In this document: piece by piece, positions 40,391 through 49,572 of the stretch
Layout of the letters: every line of letters starts with the position of its first letter
Position numbering within the stretch: the stretch's first letter is position 1
Assembly: GCF_001899645.1 (NCBI RefSeq)
Contig: NZ_MKVV01000075.1
Span: forward strand, 1 to 64,000
Direction of reading: 5' to 3'
DNA length: 64,000 nt
From: Pseudonocardia sp. 73-21
GTDB taxonomy: Bacteria; Actinomycetota; Actinomycetes; Mycobacteriales; Pseudonocardiaceae
Made by a program: the position numbers and the translations under genes
The notes under the pieces: model-generated
The model's database searches: none
What the model saw: the letters and a program-made list of their open reading frames with translations, nothing else
What the model was told of the DNA's origin: nothing

Positions 40391-41368
40391 GTGACCACGA
40401 CCGTTCCCGCCCCGCGCACCACAGGCGAGCGGGGTGCACCCCTCGCCGACGTCGGCCGCGACGAGGCGTCGCTGCGCCGCTTCCTGCACGGCCTCCCCGG
40501 CGTGGACCAGGTCGGGCTCGAACGGCGCTCCGCCACGCTCGCCACCCGCAGCATCAAGGCCGACTCCAAGATGCGCGCCATCGACATGGCCGTCTCGATG
40601 ATCGACCTCACCACCCTCGAGGGCGCTGACACCCCCGGCAAGGTGCGGTCGCTGTGCGCCCAGGCGATGCGGCCCGATCCCGAGTACCCCGACGTGCCCG
40701 CCGTCGCCGCGGTCTGCGTCTACCCCGACCTCGCCGGGGTCGCGGTCGAGCGGCTCGCGGGCAGCTCCGTCGGCGTCGCCGCCGTGGCCACCGCGTTCCC
40801 GTCGGGCCGTTCCTCGCTCGCGGTGAAGCTGGCCGACACCGCGCTCGCCGTGGACGCCGGCGCGTCCGAGATCGACATGGTGATCGACCGCGGCGCGTTC
40901 CTCACCGGCAACTACGGCCTCGTGTACGACGAGATCGTCGCGGTGAAGCAGGCCTGCGGCCCGGCGCACCTCAAGGTCATCCTGGAGACGGGCGAGCTCG
41001 CCGGCTACGACGACGTCCGGCGCGCGTCCTGGCTCGCGCTGCTGGCCGGCGCCGACGTCATCAAGACCTCCACCGGCAAGATCTCCCCCGCCGCCACGCT
41101 CCCGGTCGTGCAGCTGATGCTGCTGGCCGTCCGCGACTGGCACCGTCTCACCGGCGAGCACCGCGGGGTGAAGGCCGCGGGCGGCATCCGCTCGGCCAAG
41201 GACGCGATCAAGCACCTCGTGGCCGTCAACGAGGTGGCGGGCCCGGACTGGCTCACGCCCGCGCTGTTCCGGTTCGGCGCGTCGTCCCTGTTGAACGACC
41301 TGCTGCGCCAGCGCCGCACCCAGCTCGAGGGCCACTACGTGGGCGCCTCCTACATCGGAAGTGCCTGA
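40391..41368 (+). CDS. deoC: Deoxyribose-phosphate aldolase
   Basis: A 325-residue DERA of the long (DeoC-type II) class that includes a helical N-terminus. Catalytic region: MIDLTTLEGADTPGKVRSLC, VCVYPDLAGVAVERL, VATAFPSGRSSLAVKL, EIDMVIDRGAFLTGNYG (Lys/Asp patch), ADVIKTSTGKI (Schiff-base Lys) and GVKAAGGIRSA (Lys relay). It splits 2-deoxyribose-5-phosphate into acetaldehyde and glyceraldehyde-3-phosphate. GTG 40391 is the start; the TGA overlaps the aldehyde dehydrogenase ATG by one base, so acetaldehyde can be passed on. Confidence 0.96.
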   Translation: MTTTVPAPRTTGERGAPLADVGRDEASLRRFLHGLPGVDQVGLERRSATLATRSIKADSKMRAIDMAVSMIDLTTLEGADTPGKVRSLCAQAMRPDPEYPDVPAVAAVCVYPDLAGVAVERLAGSSVGVAAVATAFPSGRSSLAVKLADTALAVDAGASEIDMVIDRGAFLTGNYGLVYDEIVAVKQACGPAHLKVILETGELAGYDDVRRASWLALLAGADVIKTSTGKISPAATLPVVQLMLLAVRDWHRLTGEHRGVKAAGGIRSAKDAIKHLVAVNEVAGPDWLTPALFRFGASSLLNDLLRQRRTQLEGHYVGASYIGSA

Positions 41369-42816
41369 TGGAGCCCTGGACCTACTCCCCCGCCCGCGAG
41401 AACGCCGCGCTGGCGAACCTGCAGCCGAGCTACCGGCCCTTCGTCGACGGCCGGTTCGTCGACGGCGACGGTGAGCCGCTCAAGACGGTCAACCCCGCCA
41501 CGGAGGAGGTGCTGGCCGAGGTCGGCACCGCGTCCACGTCCGATGTGGACCGTGCCGTCGCCGCCGCCCGGCGTGCGTTCGAGACGACCTGGGGCCCGAT
41601 GCCCGGCGCCGAGCGCGCCAAGTACCTGTTCCGGATCGCGCGCATCGTGGCCGAGCGCAGCCGCGAGCTCGCCGTGCTGGAGACCCTCGACAACGGCAAG
41701 CCGATCCGCGAGTCCCGTGACGTCGACGTGCCCACGGCCGCCGCGCACCTGTTCCATCACGCGGGCTGGGCCGACAAGCTGGGCCACGCGGGGTACGGCC
41801 CCGGGGTGGGTGGGAACGGGCCCCCGCCGCTGGGCGTGGTCGGCGCCGTGATCCCGTGGAACTTCCCGCTGCTCATGGCCGTCTGGAAGATCGCACCCGC
41901 GCTGGCGGCCGGCAACACGATCGTCCTCAAGCCCGCCGAGACCACCCCGCTGACGGCGCTCGTGCTGGCCCAGATCGCGGCCGAGGCCGGCCTCCCGGCG
42001 GGGGTGCTCAACGTGCTGCCCGGTGCGGGTGACATCGGCTCCGCGCTCGTCGGCCACGACGGTCTGGACAAGGTCGCCTTCACCGGCTCCACCGACGTCG
42101 GCAAGGAGATCCAACGCCGCCTCGCCGGCACCGGCCGCCGGCTCACCCTGGAGCTGGGCGGCAAGGCCGCCAACATCGTCTACGACGACGCGGCGCTCGA
42201 CCAGGCCGTCGAGGGCGTCGTCGACGGCATCTTCTTCAACCAGGGCCACGTCTGCTGCGCGGGATCGCGGCTGCTGGTGCAGGAGTCGATCGCCGAGGAG
42301 TTCGGGGAGCTGCTGCACGCCCGCGTCACGACGCTGCGTGTGGGCGACCCGCTGGACAAGAACACCGACGTCGGCGCGATCAACTCCCGCGCCCAGCTCG
42401 ACCGCATCGTCGACCTGGCCGCGGCGGGCGACTCCGAGGGCGCGCAGCGCTGGACGAGCCCGTGCCCGCTGCCGGAGAAGGGCCTGTTCTTCCCGCCCAC
42501 GGTGTTCTCCGGCGTCGAGCAGACGATGCGCGTGGCCCGCGAGGAGATCTTCGGCCCGGTGCTGTCGGTGCTCACCTTCCGCACGCCCGACGAGGCCGTC
42601 GCGAAAGCCAACAACACCCCCTACGGGCTGTCGGCCGGCGTGTGGACCGACAAGGGTTCCAAGGCGATGTGGACCGCGCAGCGGCTGCGGGCCGGGGTGG
42701 TCTGGACCAACACGTTCAACAAGTTCGACCCCACCTCGCCGTTCGGCGGCTACGCCGAGTCCGGCTTCGGCCGCGAGGGTGGCCGCATCGGTCTCGGGGC
42801 GTACCTCGACGCCTGA
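41368..42816 (+). CDS. Aldehyde dehydrogenase (NAD-type), full length
   Basis: A 482-residue ALDH: VIPWNFPLLMAVWKIAPALAAGNTIVLKPAETTPLTA (NAD cradle), FTGSTDVGKEI, LELGGKAANIVYDD (general-base Glu), GHVCCAGSRLLVQ (catalytic Cys), EEIFGPVLSVLTF, YGLSAGVWT. It probably oxidises acetaldehyde from the DERA step. Start ATG 41368 has a one-base overlap with deoC. Followed by a decayed methyltransferase gene and then a half-length second ALDH. Confidence 0.95.
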   Translation: MEPWTYSPARENAALANLQPSYRPFVDGRFVDGDGEPLKTVNPATEEVLAEVGTASTSDVDRAVAAARRAFETTWGPMPGAERAKYLFRIARIVAERSRELAVLETLDNGKPIRESRDVDVPTAAAHLFHHAGWADKLGHAGYGPGVGGNGPPPLGVVGAVIPWNFPLLMAVWKIAPALAAGNTIVLKPAETTPLTALVLAQIAAEAGLPAGVLNVLPGAGDIGSALVGHDGLDKVAFTGSTDVGKEIQRRLAGTGRRLTLELGGKAANIVYDDAALDQAVEGVVDGIFFNQGHVCCAGSRLLVQESIAEEFGELLHARVTTLRVGDPLDKNTDVGAINSRAQLDRIVDLAAAGDSEGAQRWTSPCPLPEKGLFFPPTVFSGVEQTMRVAREEIFGPVLSVLTFRTPDEAVAKANNTPYGLSAGVWTDKGSKAMWTAQRLRAGVVWTNTFNKFDPTSPFGGYAESGFGREGGRIGLGAYLDA

Positions 42817-42851
42817 TCCCGCTGACGCCCCCGACCTGGTCGGCTCCTCCC

Positions 42852-43308
42852 GTGCCCGAGCAGATCCGGACCGACCACACCGTCGCGGATCCCGCCCGGG
42901 TGTACGGCTACCTCCTCGGCGGCAAGGACCACTACGGGCCGGACCCCGCGCTCCCTCATGACCAGCACCCCGGAAGGCCGCACCGCGTTCGTCTGCGCGG
43001 ACGCCCGGAACCCGCTGTCGGTCCTCGCCGACGCGCTGCCGGCCGGCAGCCACCTCACGATCAGCCACGCCACCGCCGACTTCGATCCCGACAGCGGGAG
43101 CAAGGCCGCGCGGGCCGCGGCGAGCGGCGGTATCGACTACCACAACCGCACCCTCGCCGAGGTGGAGCGCTACTTCGACGGGCTGGTGCTCGAGGAGCCC
43201 GGCGTCGTCCCGATGCTGGAGTGGCGGCCGGGCATCCGGCATCCGCGCCCCCGCAGCGTCTACTACTGGGTCGGGATGGACCGGAAACCCCTACGCTGGC
43301 CGCCGTGA
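42852..43308 (+). pseudogene. Decayed SAM-dependent methyltransferase (Methyltransf_19/DUF574-type)
   Basis: From GTG 42852 the frame reads VPEQIRTDHTVADPARVYGYLLGGKDHYGPD, the N-terminal signature of these methyltransferases (ARxxxYxLGGKDNF). It then loses frame. Frame 42958-43308 continues with parts of the C-terminal half: FVCADARNPLSV, LPAGSHLTISHATADF, GGIDYHNRTLAEVERYFDGLVLEEPGVVPMLEWRP. The SAM-binding middle (about 120 residues) is missing. It splits the ALDH operon. This small decay product suggests a recent or ongoing deletion. Confidence 0.75.
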
Positions 43309-44189
43309 GCCTCTCCCCCCCGGTCGACGGGCGCCTCGGCGTCGCCAAGACCTTCAAGCTCTACGTCGGTGGCGCGTTCCCGCGCTCGGAGTCGGGCCGC
43401 AGCTACCCCGTCTCCGACGCGAAGGGGCGGCTGCTCGCCCACGCCGCGCTGGCGTCGCGCAAGGATGTCCGCGACGCGGTGAGTGCCGCCGCGGGGGCCG
43501 GGAAGGGCTGGTCGGGCGCCACCGCCTACAACAAGGGCCAGGTGCTCTACCGCGTCGCGGAGATGCTGCAGGCCCGCCGCGAGGGTCTCGTCGACGACGT
43601 CGTGGCCGCCGAGGGGCTCACGCGCAAGCGCGCATCCACCCAGGTCGACGCCGCGATCGACCGCTGGGTCTGGTACGCCGGCTGGACCGACAAGATCAGC
43701 TCCGTGCTGGGCTCGGTCAACCCCGTGGCTGGCCCGTTCGTCAACTGGTCGGCGCCCGAGCCCACCGGCGTGGTCGGGGTGCTGGCACCGCAGGGCTCGT
43801 CGCTGCTCGGGCTCGTCGACGTGCTCGCGCCGGTGCTGGCCACCGGCTGCACCGCCGTCGTCGTGGCGTCGCAGGAGCGCCCGCTGCCCGCGGTCGGGCT
43901 GTCGGAGGTGTTGGCCACGTCCGACGTTCCCGGCGGCGTGGTCAACATCCTCACCGGCGCCACGGCCGAGCTCGCCCCGTGGCTGGCGGCCCACGCGGAG
44001 GTGCACGGGCTCGACCTGGCGGGCGCCCCGGCCGAGCTGGCCGTCGAGCTGGAACGGACGGCGGCCGACACCGTGAAGCGCGTGCTGCCCCGGCCGGCCA
44101 CCGAGGCCGACCACACCCGGGTCCCGGGCACCGCGCGGCTGCGCGCCTGGAGCGAGATCAAGACGGTCTGGCACCCGGTCGGCCGCTGA
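43305..44189 (+). CDS. Half-length aldehyde dehydrogenase family protein lacking the catalytic domain
   Basis: A 294-residue protein from GTG 43305. It starts TFKLYVGGAFPRSESGRSYPVSD and includes VVGVLAPQGSSLLGLVDVLAPVLATGCTAVVVASQERPLPAVGLSEVL, the NAD-binding N-terminal ALDH half. It ends (LPRPATEADHTRVPGTARLRAWSEIKTVWHPVGR) before the GQxC active-site region. Such short, Cys-less ALDH proteins follow a full ALDH beside deoC in other actinobacteria, so it is probably a real partner or regulator, not a truncation of a normal enzyme. GTG overlaps the stop of the decayed methyltransferase. Confidence 0.82.
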   Translation: MSLSPPVDGRLGVAKTFKLYVGGAFPRSESGRSYPVSDAKGRLLAHAALASRKDVRDAVSAAAGAGKGWSGATAYNKGQVLYRVAEMLQARREGLVDDVVAAEGLTRKRASTQVDAAIDRWVWYAGWTDKISSVLGSVNPVAGPFVNWSAPEPTGVVGVLAPQGSSLLGLVDVLAPVLATGCTAVVVASQERPLPAVGLSEVLATSDVPGGVVNILTGATAELAPWLAAHAEVHGLDLAGAPAELAVELERTAADTVKRVLPRPATEADHTRVPGTARLRAWSEIKTVWHPVGR

Positions 44190-44223
44190 CCGCACTCTCA
44201 GCTCCGACGGCTACTCTCCCGCC

Positions 44224-45462
44224 GTGGCCAGCGACATCGTCCCGATCCAGCTCTCCCTCACGGAGGGCGACCTCGTCACGCTGTGGGCGCCGAAGTGGCG
44301 CGAGGACGGCGAGGAGTGGGAGGCGTTCCTCGGCGACGACGACTCGCTGTTCGCCTTCCCCGAGGTCACCCAGCTCGCCGCGTTCGTGCGCACCGAGGAC
44401 GAGCACGACCTCGTCGACCACCCCGCGTGGTCCGTCGTGCCCGACCTCACCGTCGCCGAGCTGACCCCCGACGAGACCCAGCAGTACGACATCGTCGGCG
44501 TGCCCGAGCTCGTGGCCGAGGACGCCGACACCTGGACCATCGGCGAGCTGGCCGAGATCACCGACATGGTGCGGTCCATCGCCGACGTCTGCGAGCTCGA
44601 CGTCGTCACCGAGGTGCTCGACTCCGCGCCCGCGTTCGGGCTGCTGCGCCAGGGCACGCTGCCGTTCGTCGGCCGGGAGGGCGCCCGGCTGTGGACCCAG
44701 CTCGTCGAGGTCGTCGCCGAGCGCTGGGACGACGTGATCGACGCCCTCGACGACATGGTCGACACCCCCGAGGTCGACGCCGCCGCGCTGGCCGCGGCGG
44801 AGAAGGAGGTGGCCGTCGCCGAGGAGAGCGCCACCGACGCGCCGGCCACCGTCGCCGCCGGGGACGACGACGAGGAGGACAACGACGACGTCCCGGCCGG
44901 CTTCTGGGAGGAGGTCGGCATCGACCCGATCCGGATCACCTCCGCGGACGGCGAGTACGTCACCCTGCGCTGCTACCTCGACGACGCGCCGGTCTTCCTG
45001 GGCACCGACGGCACCATCGAGGTCTTCGGCAGCGAGCGCGCGCTGGCCCGCTGGATCGGGGAGGACGGTCCGGAGGGCGGCTCGGAGGGCCACGACCTCG
45101 TCGCCGCGTCCACGTGGTCCGACGTCGTGGAGAAGGCCGGGGTGGGCGAGCTCGAGGTGGAGGTCGACGACCTCAACGCCTACACCCTCACCGGCCTCGC
45201 CGCCGACCTCGCCGCGGGCACCACCGCCGTCGACGGTGCGCAGCTGGAGCTGGCCACCGAGCTGCTGCTCGACGTGGGCGAGTGGGCGGGCGACGACGAG
45301 CCGCGGGAGGCGCTGGCCGACTCCCAGTCGCTGGGCTGGCTGGTGTCGTTCATCATCAAGCCCGACCCCACCCGACTGGCCCCCAGCCCGCCGTTCGAGG
45401 CGGAGTCGGCCCGCTTCGGTGAGCTCGTCGACGACCTGCAGGCGCGGCTGCACGTGCACTGA
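44224..45462 (+). CDS. Conserved acidic hypothetical protein (Rv3311-like)
   Basis: A 412-residue, very acidic protein with two similar halves (each has a beta strand pattern: DLVTLWAPKWREDGEEWEAFLGDDDSL and EYVTLRCYLDDAPVFLGTDGTI followed by AFVRTEDEHDL or ALARWIGEDG). An Asp/Glu-rich linker (AAGDDDEEDNDD) joins them. Databases sometimes call this family primosomal protein without evidence. Its place between upp and add matches Rv3311 in M. tuberculosis. Function unknown; GTG start. A 42-nt palindrome follows and the add gene converges. Confidence 0.85.
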   Translation: MASDIVPIQLSLTEGDLVTLWAPKWREDGEEWEAFLGDDDSLFAFPEVTQLAAFVRTEDEHDLVDHPAWSVVPDLTVAELTPDETQQYDIVGVPELVAEDADTWTIGELAEITDMVRSIADVCELDVVTEVLDSAPAFGLLRQGTLPFVGREGARLWTQLVEVVAERWDDVIDALDDMVDTPEVDAAALAAAEKEVAVAEESATDAPATVAAGDDDEEDNDDVPAGFWEEVGIDPIRITSADGEYVTLRCYLDDAPVFLGTDGTIEVFGSERALARWIGEDGPEGGSEGHDLVAASTWSDVVEKAGVGELEVEVDDLNAYTLTGLAADLAAGTTAVDGAQLELATELLLDVGEWAGDDEPREALADSQSLGWLVSFIIKPDPTRLAPSPPFEAESARFGELVDDLQARLHVH

Positions 45463-45468
45463 CGTGCC

Positions 45469-45510
45469 CGTGCGCGGATAACGGTGTTCCCGCCCTGATA
45501 TCCGCGCACG
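45469..45510. repeat. 42-nt palindromic repeat, copy 4
   Basis: CGTGCGCGGATAACGGTGTT ... CTGATATCCGCGCACG between two convergent stop codons (45462 and 45518). It differs from the reverse complement of copy 5 by one base. Confidence 0.93.
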
Positions 45511-45517
45511 ACCCCCG

Positions 45518-46606
45518 TCAGGCCTGCAGAGCGGCGTACCCCGGCTTGATCACGTCGTTGATCAGCGCGAGCCGCTCGTCGAAACCGAGGAACGCCGACT
45601 TCATCGCGTTCACCGTGAACCACTGCAGGTCCGACCAGTCGTAGCCGAACGTGTCCGCCAGCGCCGTCATCTCGCTGGTCATCGAGACGTCCGACATCAG
45701 ACGGTTGTCGGTGTTCACCGTGACGCGGAAGCGCAGCCGCCGGAGCAGCCCGATCGGGTGCTCGGCCAGTGACGCGGCGGCACCGGTGTGCACGTTGGAC
45801 GTCGGGCACATCTCCAGCGGGATCCGCATGTCCCGGACGTAGGCCGCCAGCAGGCCGAGCTTCGCGCTGCCGTCCTCGCCGATCGTGATGTCGTCGACGA
45901 TGCGGACGCCGTGGCCCAGCCGGTCGGCGCCGCACCACTGCAGCGCCTCCCAGATCGACGGCAGCCCGAACGCCTCACCCGCGTGGATCGTGAAGTGGGC
46001 GTTCTGCTGGCGCAGGTACTCGAACGCGTCGAGGTGGCGGGTGGGCGGGAACCCGGCCTCGGCCCCGGCGATGTCGAAACCGCACACGCCGACGTCGCGG
46101 TAACGGACGGCGAGATCGGCGATCTCGCGCGAGCGCGCGGCGTGCCGCATGGCCGTCAGCAGGCAGCCCACCCGGATGCGGCGACCCTGCTCCGCGGCCA
46201 GCGCCGTACCGACGCGGAAGCCCTCCAGCACGGCCTCGACCACGGCGTCGAGCGCCAGACCCTGCTCCACGTGCAGCTCCGGCGCGAAGCGCACCTCGGC
46301 GTACACGACGCCGTCGGCCGCGAGGTCCTGTGCGCACTCGCTGGCCACCCGCACCAGGGCGTCCGCGGTCTGCATCACCGCGACCGTGTGCCCGAAACCC
46401 TCGAGGTAGCGCACCAGCGACCCCGAGTGCGACGCTGCGAGGAACCAGTGCCCCAACTCCGCAGCGTCCGTGCTCGGCAACGCGCCGTAACCACCTTCGG
46501 CCGCGAGCTCGATCACCGTGGCCGGGCGCAGGCCGCCGTCGAGATGGTCGTGCAGCAGCACCTTGGGGGCGTCGCGAATGGTCTCGGCGTTCAGGGGCAC
46601 GGACAC
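45518..46606 (-). CDS. add: Adenosine deaminase
   Basis: A 362-residue adenosine deaminase: LLHDHLDGGLRPATVIEL (metal His pair; the HxHLxG motif), VYAEVRFAPELH, FTIHAGEAFG (HAGE, metal His and catalytic Glu), RLGHGVRI (His) and VTVNTDNRLMSDVSM (metal Asp-Asp). The gene starts at GTG 46606 or 46600; no clear ribosome site, so leaderless translation is possible. It turns adenosine to inosine for PNP. Confidence 0.95.
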   Translation of the reverse strand: MSVPLNAETIRDAPKVLLHDHLDGGLRPATVIELAAEGGYGALPSTDAAELGHWFLAASHSGSLVRYLEGFGHTVAVMQTADALVRVASECAQDLAADGVVYAEVRFAPELHVEQGLALDAVVEAVLEGFRVGTALAAEQGRRIRVGCLLTAMRHAARSREIADLAVRYRDVGVCGFDIAGAEAGFPPTRHLDAFEYLRQQNAHFTIHAGEAFGLPSIWEALQWCGADRLGHGVRIVDDITIGEDGSAKLGLLAAYVRDMRIPLEMCPTSNVHTGAAASLAEHPIGLLRRLRFRVTVNTDNRLMSDVSMTSEMTALADTFGYDWSDLQWFTVNAMKSAFLGFDERLALINDVIKPGYAALQA

Positions 46607-46753
46607 GTACGTCAAGGTAGAACACGGTGCCGGGCACTGCTCCGATCGGGGGTTTTCGGTCCGGGCGAGGTGCCGCGTAGGGGTGATCCACAACGCTCGC
46701 TACTCTCTGTGTGCCCAGAACCGTGTACGGCTCAGAGGAAGCTCCCCGCCGCC

Positions 46754-47809
46754 ATGAGCAATGACTCACTCTCGTTCGACCGCATGCGCGGCATGCTGAC
46801 CCGTGCCGCGGAGATCCGCGACAGCGAGCAGCAGCAGATCTTCGACTCGCTCGACGAGATCCACGCCCGCCTCGCCGCCCTCGATGCTCTGGGCACGGTA
46901 CGCAAGCGCCTCACCGAACTGCCGGACCGCACCGAGGTCAGCGTCCTGGCCGAGCGCCTCGACGAGACCGTCGCGAAGCTCGACGCGCAGGACGCCACGC
47001 TCACGTCCGTGGCGCGCGCCATCGAGTCGCTGCCCGACAAGCTGGCCAGGCCCTTCGCCCAGCTCGACGGACGCCTCGACGGCATGGCCGGTCGCATGGA
47101 GGGCATCTCCGGCCGCATGGACGGGCTCGACGACCGCCTCGGCGGCCTGCACAAGCGGCTCGACGACCTCGACAACCGCCTCGACCGCCACGAGATGCGC
47201 CTCGACGCCATGCCGTCCTCGGTCGGCACGCCGATCAAGGAGCGCATCGACGGTGTGGAGCGTGCGGTCCGCGAGCAGCTCGACGCCGCCGTCCGGACAA
47301 TGGACGAGTCCGGCGAGGGCGTGCGCAACCTGCTGGGCGACACCAGCATCGGCCTGCACCGCCGGCTGGAGGACCTCGCCGGCCGCCCGGCCGTCGACCC
47401 GACCGACCTGGCGTCCACCCTCGAGGCCGTCACCGCGCGGCTGGAGGCGCTGTCCACCCGGCTCGACGCGCTCGACGCGGGCGTCGGCAGCCGACTGGGC
47501 GAGCTCGGCGGCGCGATCGAGGAGAAGTTCGGCAAGGTCGACGCCGTGCTCTCCGACCGCCCCGACACCGACTCGATCACCAAGTTGGTGGAGCGCGCCA
47601 ACCAGGACTCCGAGCAGCGCAACGCCAACCAGCTCGACGAGGCCATGGCCACGTTCGCCGAGCTGATCCTGGGCCGTGGCGCCCAGGTCCAGGCGCCCCC
47701 GCCGCCGCCCCGCCCGGCCGCCCGTCGCGGTCGCGCCAAGGTCGCGGTGAAGTCGTCCAACGGCCAGTCGGCCAGCGACACGGTCACCGACGACCCCGAC
47801 GACGACTGA
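46754..47809 (+). CDS. Long coiled-coil protein, function unknown
   Basis: A 351-residue helical protein with a coiled-coil middle built of repeated R-L-D-x-M/L heptad-like units (GRLDGMAGRMEGISGRMDGLD, then KRLDDLDNRLDRHEMRLDAM). It starts MSNDSLSFDRMRGMLTRAAEIRDSEQQ and ends with Pro-rich then basic and acidic tails (PPPPPRPAARRGRAK...DDPDDD). Similar proteins occur in Pseudonocardiaceae. It may be a cytoskeletal or scaffold protein. ATG 46754. Divergent from add; a strong terminator follows. Confidence 0.8.
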   Translation: MSNDSLSFDRMRGMLTRAAEIRDSEQQQIFDSLDEIHARLAALDALGTVRKRLTELPDRTEVSVLAERLDETVAKLDAQDATLTSVARAIESLPDKLARPFAQLDGRLDGMAGRMEGISGRMDGLDDRLGGLHKRLDDLDNRLDRHEMRLDAMPSSVGTPIKERIDGVERAVREQLDAAVRTMDESGEGVRNLLGDTSIGLHRRLEDLAGRPAVDPTDLASTLEAVTARLEALSTRLDALDAGVGSRLGELGGAIEEKFGKVDAVLSDRPDTDSITKLVERANQDSEQRNANQLDEAMATFAELILGRGAQVQAPPPPPRPAARRGRAKVAVKSSNGQSASDTVTDDPDDD

Positions 47810-47823
47810 GCCCACCCCGTCCC

Positions 47824-47862
47824 CGACGAAGGCCCCGCGCACCGAGCGCGGGGCCTTCGTCG
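47824..47862 (+). terminator. 17-bp stem terminator after the coiled-coil gene
   Basis: CGACGAAGGCCCCGCGC, loop ACCGA, GCGCGGGGCCTTCGTCG: a perfect 17-bp stem 15 bases after the stop. No U-tract. The 22-nt repeats begin 11 bases later. Confidence 0.9.
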
Positions 47863-47872
47863 CGCAAGACCC

Positions 47873-48000
47873 CGCGGGTCGGGCCGCAGCCGAGCGCGAG
47901 TCGCGCCATCCGTGTGCGCGAGTCGGGTCCTGCGTGCGCGCGAGTCGGGCCCCGAATGCGCGAGTTCGCCGTCTCGCCGCGCGAGTCCGCCGGCTCGCCC
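47873..48000 (+). repeat. 22-nt repeat locus 5: six degenerate units
   Basis: Units start at 47873, 47895, 47917, 47939, 47959 and 47980 (spacings 22, 22, 22, 20, 21). The first four have CGCGAGTCGGG-like cores; the last two end CGAGTTCGCC and CGAGTCCGCC, linking the two module types. Sense to the upstream gene and downstream of its terminator. Confidence 0.92.
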
Positions 48001-48174
48001 CCGCCCCCGCCGGCGCCATGCGAGACGCCCGTGTGAACGCGGGCGCAGCGCGGCCCATGATCAGCAGTCGGGCGCAGAAGCGGCCAGATCTGGCCGAGAA
48101 CGCGCCGAACCGCTGATCACACACCTCGAATCGCCCGATGGGACCGCGCCGTCGGCCCATCGTCCCCGCAGGAC
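48001..48174. other. Repeat-rich intergenic stretch, no gene
   Basis: Part of the 464-base gap between the coiled-coil gene and deoA. Between the two repeat loci I see only weak GC-rich frames. Confidence 0.5.
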
Positions 48175-48272
48175 CGCGAACTCACGCCGCGAGATGACGA
48201 ACTCGCCCACGGAGGGGACGGCTCGCCGCATCCACGCCCCGACTCGCGCGCACGGACGCCCCGACTCGCGGG
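48175..48272 (-). repeat. 22-nt repeat locus 6
   Basis: CGCGAACTC-type modules at 48175 and 48196 (spacing 21) and CCCCGACTCGCG at 48237 and 48259 (spacing 22), directly following the deoA stop at 48274 in its sense direction. Opposite orientation to locus 5 in the same convergent gap. Confidence 0.92.
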
Positions 48273-48273
48273 G

Positions 48274-49551
48274 TTACGGGCGGATCGTGTCCAGGAGGAG
48301 GGGTGGGCGGGTCGGGGCTGCGTCCGTGACCGTCACGTCTCCCTCCAGGGCCGCTCGGGCGCCGGCCACCAGGTCGGGGGTGTCGGTGTGGAGTTCCAGA
48401 AGCGGCTGCCCGGCCTCGACCTTCTCCCCCGGATCGACGAGCAGCAGCACCCCGGCCCCGGCCTGCACGGCGTCCTCCTTGCGGGCGCGACCGGCGCCGA
48501 GCCGCCACGCCGCCACCCCGACGGCCAGCGCGTCGAACGCCACCACCCCGGACGCCGCGGCCACCATCTGCTCCACATGGGACGCCACCGGCAGGGGGGC
48601 CGCGGGGTCGCCGCCCTGGGCCGCGATCATCCGCTCCCACACGTCGTAGGCCGCCCCGGACGCGAGCACCTCCGCCGGGTCCACATCGGAGATCCCGGCG
48701 AGAGCGAGCATCTCCCGCGCCAGCGCCACGGTCAGCGCCACCACGTCGGCGGGCCCGCCGCCGCGAAGCACCTCGACCGACTCCGCCACCTCGAGAGCGT
48801 TGCCGACGGCCCGGCCCAGCGGCACGGACATGTCGGTGAGCAGCGCCGTCGTCGCCAGGCCGTGGGCGGTGCCGATGCGCACCATCGTCTCGGCCAGCTC
48901 GCGCGCGCGTGAAGGCGTCTTCATGAACGCCCCCGACCCGACCTTGACGTCGAGCACCAGTCCGCCGGTGCCCTCGGCGATCTTCTTGCTCATGATCGAG
49001 CTGGCGATCAGCGGGATCGACTCGACGGTGCCCGTGACGTCGCGCAGGGCGTAGAGCTTGCGGTCGGCCGGCGCGAGCGTCGGGGTGGTGGCGCAGATGA
49101 CCGCGCCGACGTCGGCGAGCTGGGCCTCGATCTCCTCCAGCGACAGCGACGCGCGCCAGCCGGGGATCGACTCCAGCTTGTCGAGGGTGCCGCCGGTGTG
49201 GCCGAGCCCGCGCCCGGACAGCTGCGGCACCGCGGCCCCGCAGGCGGCCACGAGCGGCGCCAGCGGCAGGGTGATCTTGTCGCCGACCCCGCCCGTGGAG
49301 TGCTTGTCCACCAGCGGACGGCCGATGTCCCCGAACGACAGCACCTCGCCGGAGTCGATCATCGCCTGGGTCCAGCGGCTGATCTCGTCGGGTTCCATGC
49401 CGTTGAGCAGGATCGCCATCGCGAGCGACGCCATCTGCTCGTCGGCCACGTCGCCGCGGGTGTAGGCGGCGAGCACCCAGTCGATCTGCTCGTCGGACAG
49501 GCGCCCGCCGTCGCGCTTGGCGGTGATCACGTCGACAGCGCTGAAGCTCAT
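48274..49551 (-). CDS. deoA: Thymidine phosphorylase
   Basis: A 425-residue pyrimidine-nucleoside phosphorylase: DVITAKRDGGRLSDEQIDWVL, MASLAMAILLNGMEPDE, LVDKHSTGGVGDKITLPLAPL (phosphate-binding KHSTGGVGD), ALRDVTGTVESIPLIASSIMSKKIAEG and a C-terminal barrel-sandwich domain. It splits thymidine and deoxyuridine to base and deoxyribose-1-phosphate. Third gene of the bmp-cdd-deoA unit on this strand; a 42-nt palindrome lies between it and cdd. Confidence 0.96.
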   Translation of the reverse strand: MSFSAVDVITAKRDGGRLSDEQIDWVLAAYTRGDVADEQMASLAMAILLNGMEPDEISRWTQAMIDSGEVLSFGDIGRPLVDKHSTGGVGDKITLPLAPLVAACGAAVPQLSGRGLGHTGGTLDKLESIPGWRASLSLEEIEAQLADVGAVICATTPTLAPADRKLYALRDVTGTVESIPLIASSIMSKKIAEGTGGLVLDVKVGSGAFMKTPSRARELAETMVRIGTAHGLATTALLTDMSVPLGRAVGNALEVAESVEVLRGGGPADVVALTVALAREMLALAGISDVDPAEVLASGAAYDVWERMIAAQGGDPAAPLPVASHVEQMVAAASGVVAFDALAVGVAAWRLGAGRARKEDAVQAGAGVLLLVDPGEKVEAGQPLLELHTDTPDLVAGARAALEGDVTVTDAAPTRPPLLLDTIRP

Positions 49552-49572
49552 GCGGTTCCTCCGGGAGGGGGT

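Noticed and set aside
41350..43242. 630-codon open frame on minus strand over aldehyde dehydrogenase
   Set aside because: Antisense of an intact ALDH with full motifs.
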